This document shows, in pieces, positions 59,963-64,000 of a stretch of DNA of 64,000 nucleotides. A program made the translations under genes and the position numbers. The notes below the pieces were generated by a model. The model was not told where the DNA came from. It worked only from the letters and a program-made list of their open reading frames with translations, and did not search any database. The first letter of the stretch is position 1; every line of letters begins with the position of its first letter. Source of the stretch: Rubrivivax sp. (GTDB lineage: Bacteria; Pseudomonadota; Gammaproteobacteria; Burkholderiales; Burkholderiaceae_C); the NCBI GenBank assembly GCA_019635315.1, contig JAHBZT010000001.1, positions 1 through 64,000 on the forward strand. The letters run 5' to 3'.

Positions 59963-60616
59963 TCAGCGGCGGCGGAACAGGCCCGCGAACCAGCCCTTGA
60001 CGACGGTCCACAGCAGGGCCAGCGCGTTGAGCTCCTTGACCGGCGGCGGCGGCGCCGCCGCGGCAGGCCCGCCCCCGGTCGGCGCCGGCTGCTGGCCGCC
60101 CTGGACCATGCGGATGACGGTGGTCTCCTCGCCGCCGGCCATCGGCGCGCCCGGCGCCGGCACGGCCGACGCGGCGGCGCGGAAGTTGTCGGCAAACTGC
60201 GCCAGCATCGCGTCGGACACCGGCACCAGCAGCCGGCTGCCGAACTGCGCCAGCTTGCCGCTGACGGTGATCGTGGCCTGGCCGACGAGCACCGACTGGC
60301 CGGCGGCCTCGCCGGGCTCGACATGGGCGCTGAGGTTCATCTGCGCCGACGAGCCCGACTTGTCGGCACCCTTGCCCAGCATCTGCAGCGAGCGCGTGGC
60401 GGCGTCCAGTGCCAGCACCTCGATCTCGCCGCCGAAGGTCATCACCGCCGGGCCGACCTTGCTGCGCACGGTGCCCTTGTAGTGCGTGTCGTCGAGCTGC
60501 TCGGTGATCTGCGCGCCGGGCATGCAGGCCGCGGTGGCGCGCACGTCGGCGAGCACGGCCCAGGCCTGCTCGACGCTGGCGGCCACCGGGTAGCGCTTGT
60601 CGAGCTTGACTTCCAT
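59963..60616 (-). CDS. CoxG/SRPBCC family protein
   Basis: A 217-residue protein. The first 150 residues are a CoxG-type SRPBCC domain (MEVKLDKRYPVAASVEQAWA, ATAACMPGAQITEQLDDTHY, KGTVRSKVGPAVMTFGGEIE, LAQFGSRLLVPVSDAMLAQF). A Pro/Gly linker and an amphipathic or membrane-binding C-terminus (ALALLWTVVKGWFAGLFRRR) follow. CoxG recruits CO dehydrogenase-type molybdenum enzymes to the membrane. No such enzyme is nearby, so its partner is unknown. It sits between ppk2 and the end of the atp operon. Confidence 0.88.
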   Translation of the reverse strand: MEVKLDKRYPVAASVEQAWAVLADVRATAACMPGAQITEQLDDTHYKGTVRSKVGPAVMTFGGEIEVLALDAATRSLQMLGKGADKSGSSAQMNLSAHVEPGEAAGQSVLVGQATITVSGKLAQFGSRLLVPVSDAMLAQFADNFRAAASAVPAPGAPMAGGEETTVIRMVQGGQQPAPTGGGPAAAAPPPPVKELNALALLWTVVKGWFAGLFRRR

Positions 60617-60654
60617 GCCGCGGAGGGACCGGGGGACGGGTGCGCCGGCGCCGC

Positions 60655-61071
60655 CTACTTCTTGCGCAGCTTCTGGATCGCCGCCAGCTGCGCGGCCATG
60701 GCCGCGAACTCGCTCTGCGCCGCCGCCAGGTCGATGTCGCTCTTGGCGTTGCGCATGGCTTCCTCGGCCAGCTTCTTGGCCTCGTTGGCCTTGGCCTCGT
60801 CGAGGTCGTGGCCGCGGATCGCGGTGTCGGCCAGCACGGTGACCGTGCCCGGCTGCACCTCCAGGATGCCGCCGGCGACGAAGACGAATTCCTCCTCGCC
60901 GTTGTCGGCCCGCTCGATGCGCACCGCGCCGGGCTTGATGCGCGTGATCAGCGGCGTGTGGCGCGGCAGGATGCCGAGCTCGCCGTTCTCGCCCGGCAGC
61001 GCGACGAACTTGGCCTCGCCGCTGAAGATGCTCTCTTCGGCGGAGACGACGTCGACGTGGATGGTGGTCAT
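60655..61071 (-). CDS. atpC: ATP synthase epsilon subunit
   Basis: A 138-residue protein starting [40 protein letters not shown] and [20 protein letters not shown] are typical of F1 epsilon, followed by the helical hairpin domain. It is part of the central stalk and can inhibit ATP hydrolysis. GAGGAA precedes the ATG. It is the last gene of the atp operon. Confidence 0.95.
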   Translation of the reverse strand: MTTIHVDVVSAEESIFSGEAKFVALPGENGELGILPRHTPLITRIKPGAVRIERADNGEEEFVFVAGGILEVQPGTVTVLADTAIRGHDLDEAKANEAKKLAEEAMRNAKSDIDLAAAQSEFAAMAAQLAAIQKLRKK

Positions 61072-61196
61072 GGCTGTTTCCTCAGTGCTGAAGAAGGTTC
61101 AGAAAGCAAGCAGCCGGGTGTCTGGCTAGGCGCGCCCCGCAGCCGTACACCCGTACGGCGAGGAGCGCAACGACGCCAGGCGCCCGTATGCGCCGC
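61072..61196. other. atpD-atpC gap with hairpin and repeat core
   Basis: In this 125-base gap, GCCGTAC (61142-61148) and GTACGGC (61153-61159) form a seven-base stem with a four-base loop. The following ACGGCGAGG and GCAAC motif is also found inside the 105-bp element at 10704-10808, so the two may belong to one dispersed family. No coding potential is seen. Confidence 0.5.
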
Positions 61197-63519
<2,323 letters not shown>

Positions 63520-63545
63520 GATGGCTCCTGGTCAGTGGGTCCGGG

Positions 63546-64000
63546 TCAGGCGAACGACTTCTTGAACGCCGCGATCGCGCCCGACAGCTCTTCCTCGGCC
63601 GCCTTGTCCATCGCCTTGTCGTTCTCCAGCTTGGCCAGCAGCGCCGCGTGGCTGCTCTTCAGGTGCTGGTGCAGGCCGTGTTCGAAGGCCAGGACCTTCT
63701 TGACGTCGACGTCGTCCAGGAAGCCCTTGTTGACGGCGTAGATCGACGCGGCCATCAGGCTGATCGGCAGCGGGCTGTACTGCGGCTGCTTCAGCAGCTC
63801 GGTCACGCGCGCGCCGCGGTCGAGCTGCTTGCGCGTGGCGGCATCGAGGTCGGACGCGAACTGCGCGAAGGCGGCCAGCTCGCGGTACTGCGCCAGGTCG
63901 GTGCGGATGCCGCCCGACAGGCTCTTGATCAGCTTGGTCTGCGCCGCGCCACCGACCCGCGACACCGAGATGCCGGCGTTGATGGCGGGGCGGATGCCGG
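63546..64000 (-). CDS. atpA: ATP synthase alpha subunit (3' part, start outside window)
   Basis: The last 150 residues of F1 alpha. [20 protein letters not shown] is the conserved signature near the nucleotide site, followed by the C-terminal helical domain ending IAAFKKSFA. The gene runs off the right edge; the P-loop is outside the window. It is 26 bases upstream of atpG. Confidence 0.96.
   Translation of the reverse strand, partial: GIRPAINAGISVSRVGGAAQTKLIKSLSGGIRTDLAQYRELAAFAQFASDLDAATRKQLDRGARVTELLKQPQYSPLPISLMAASIYAVNKGFLDDVDVKKVLAFEHGLHQHLKSSHAALLAKLENDKAMDKAAEEELSGAIAAFKKSFA

Overview
The window is very GC-rich chromosomal DNA. Its housekeeping genes point to a betaproteobacterium of the order Burkholderiales: a PhaM-type PHB-granule protein, DUF3567, a stand-alone homocysteine-methyltransferase half of MetH, type IV gshA, and a torF-glnK-amtB operon. 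A Rubrivivax/Leptothrix-like lineage is my inference; no rRNA or tRNA gene is present to confirm it.

Left flank (1-25.4 kb): phaM (partial); an overlapping three-gene operon (FAH-family hydrolase, retropepsin-like protease, TraB/GumN protein); a DUF3108 gene with a suspect N-terminus; DUF3567; a double-AAA ATPase; a GGDEF-EAL protein beside a seven-helix, MHYT-like membrane protein; metH1; convergent kup and gshA; torF-glnK-amtB with a sigma-54 promoter and an NtrC-type site; comM/yifB; priA; hemE and a Rossmann-like gene; lemA with two TPM-domain genes.

Centre (25.5-53.4 kb): a large minus-strand operon for an extracellular contractile injection system (eCIS), a headless phage-tail-like particle. 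In transcription order it encodes a sigma-54 activator, a small winged-helix-like protein, sheath, tube, a zinc-ribbon gp26/gp28-like protein, a Pro/Ala-rich protein, a DUF4255 cap protein, an AAA+ ATPase, a small conserved protein, a DUF4157 HExxH protein, a DUF922-like HExxH protein, a CIS tube/LysM protein, a gpX-like protein, a gpD-like hub and a gpV-like spike. After a 535-bp repeat come PAAR, gp25, two baseplate-J proteins, a tail-protein-I protein and a DUF6519/beta-helix protein. A second direct copy of the repeat and a LysM-like protein follow. No capsid, portal, terminase, integrase, lysis or type VI membrane-complex genes are present.

The most striking features are at the head of the eCIS operon. 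A near-consensus -24/-12 promoter lies just downstream of the activator gene. Two tandem GGGTC-N6-GACCC dyads sit about 110-130 bp upstream of it, overlapping the activator's stop codon. This suggests a self-contained sigma-54 switch for the particle. The two 535-bp repeats flank the distal baseplate and fibre module, so that 12-kb part could be lost or exchanged by recombination.

Right flank (53.6-64 kb): an XdhC-family gene divergent from a complete polar amino-acid ABC transporter (aapJQMP-like), itself preceded by a sigma-54-type promoter; then PPK2, a CoxG-like protein, and the atp operon (atpC, atpD, atpG and the 3' part of atpA).
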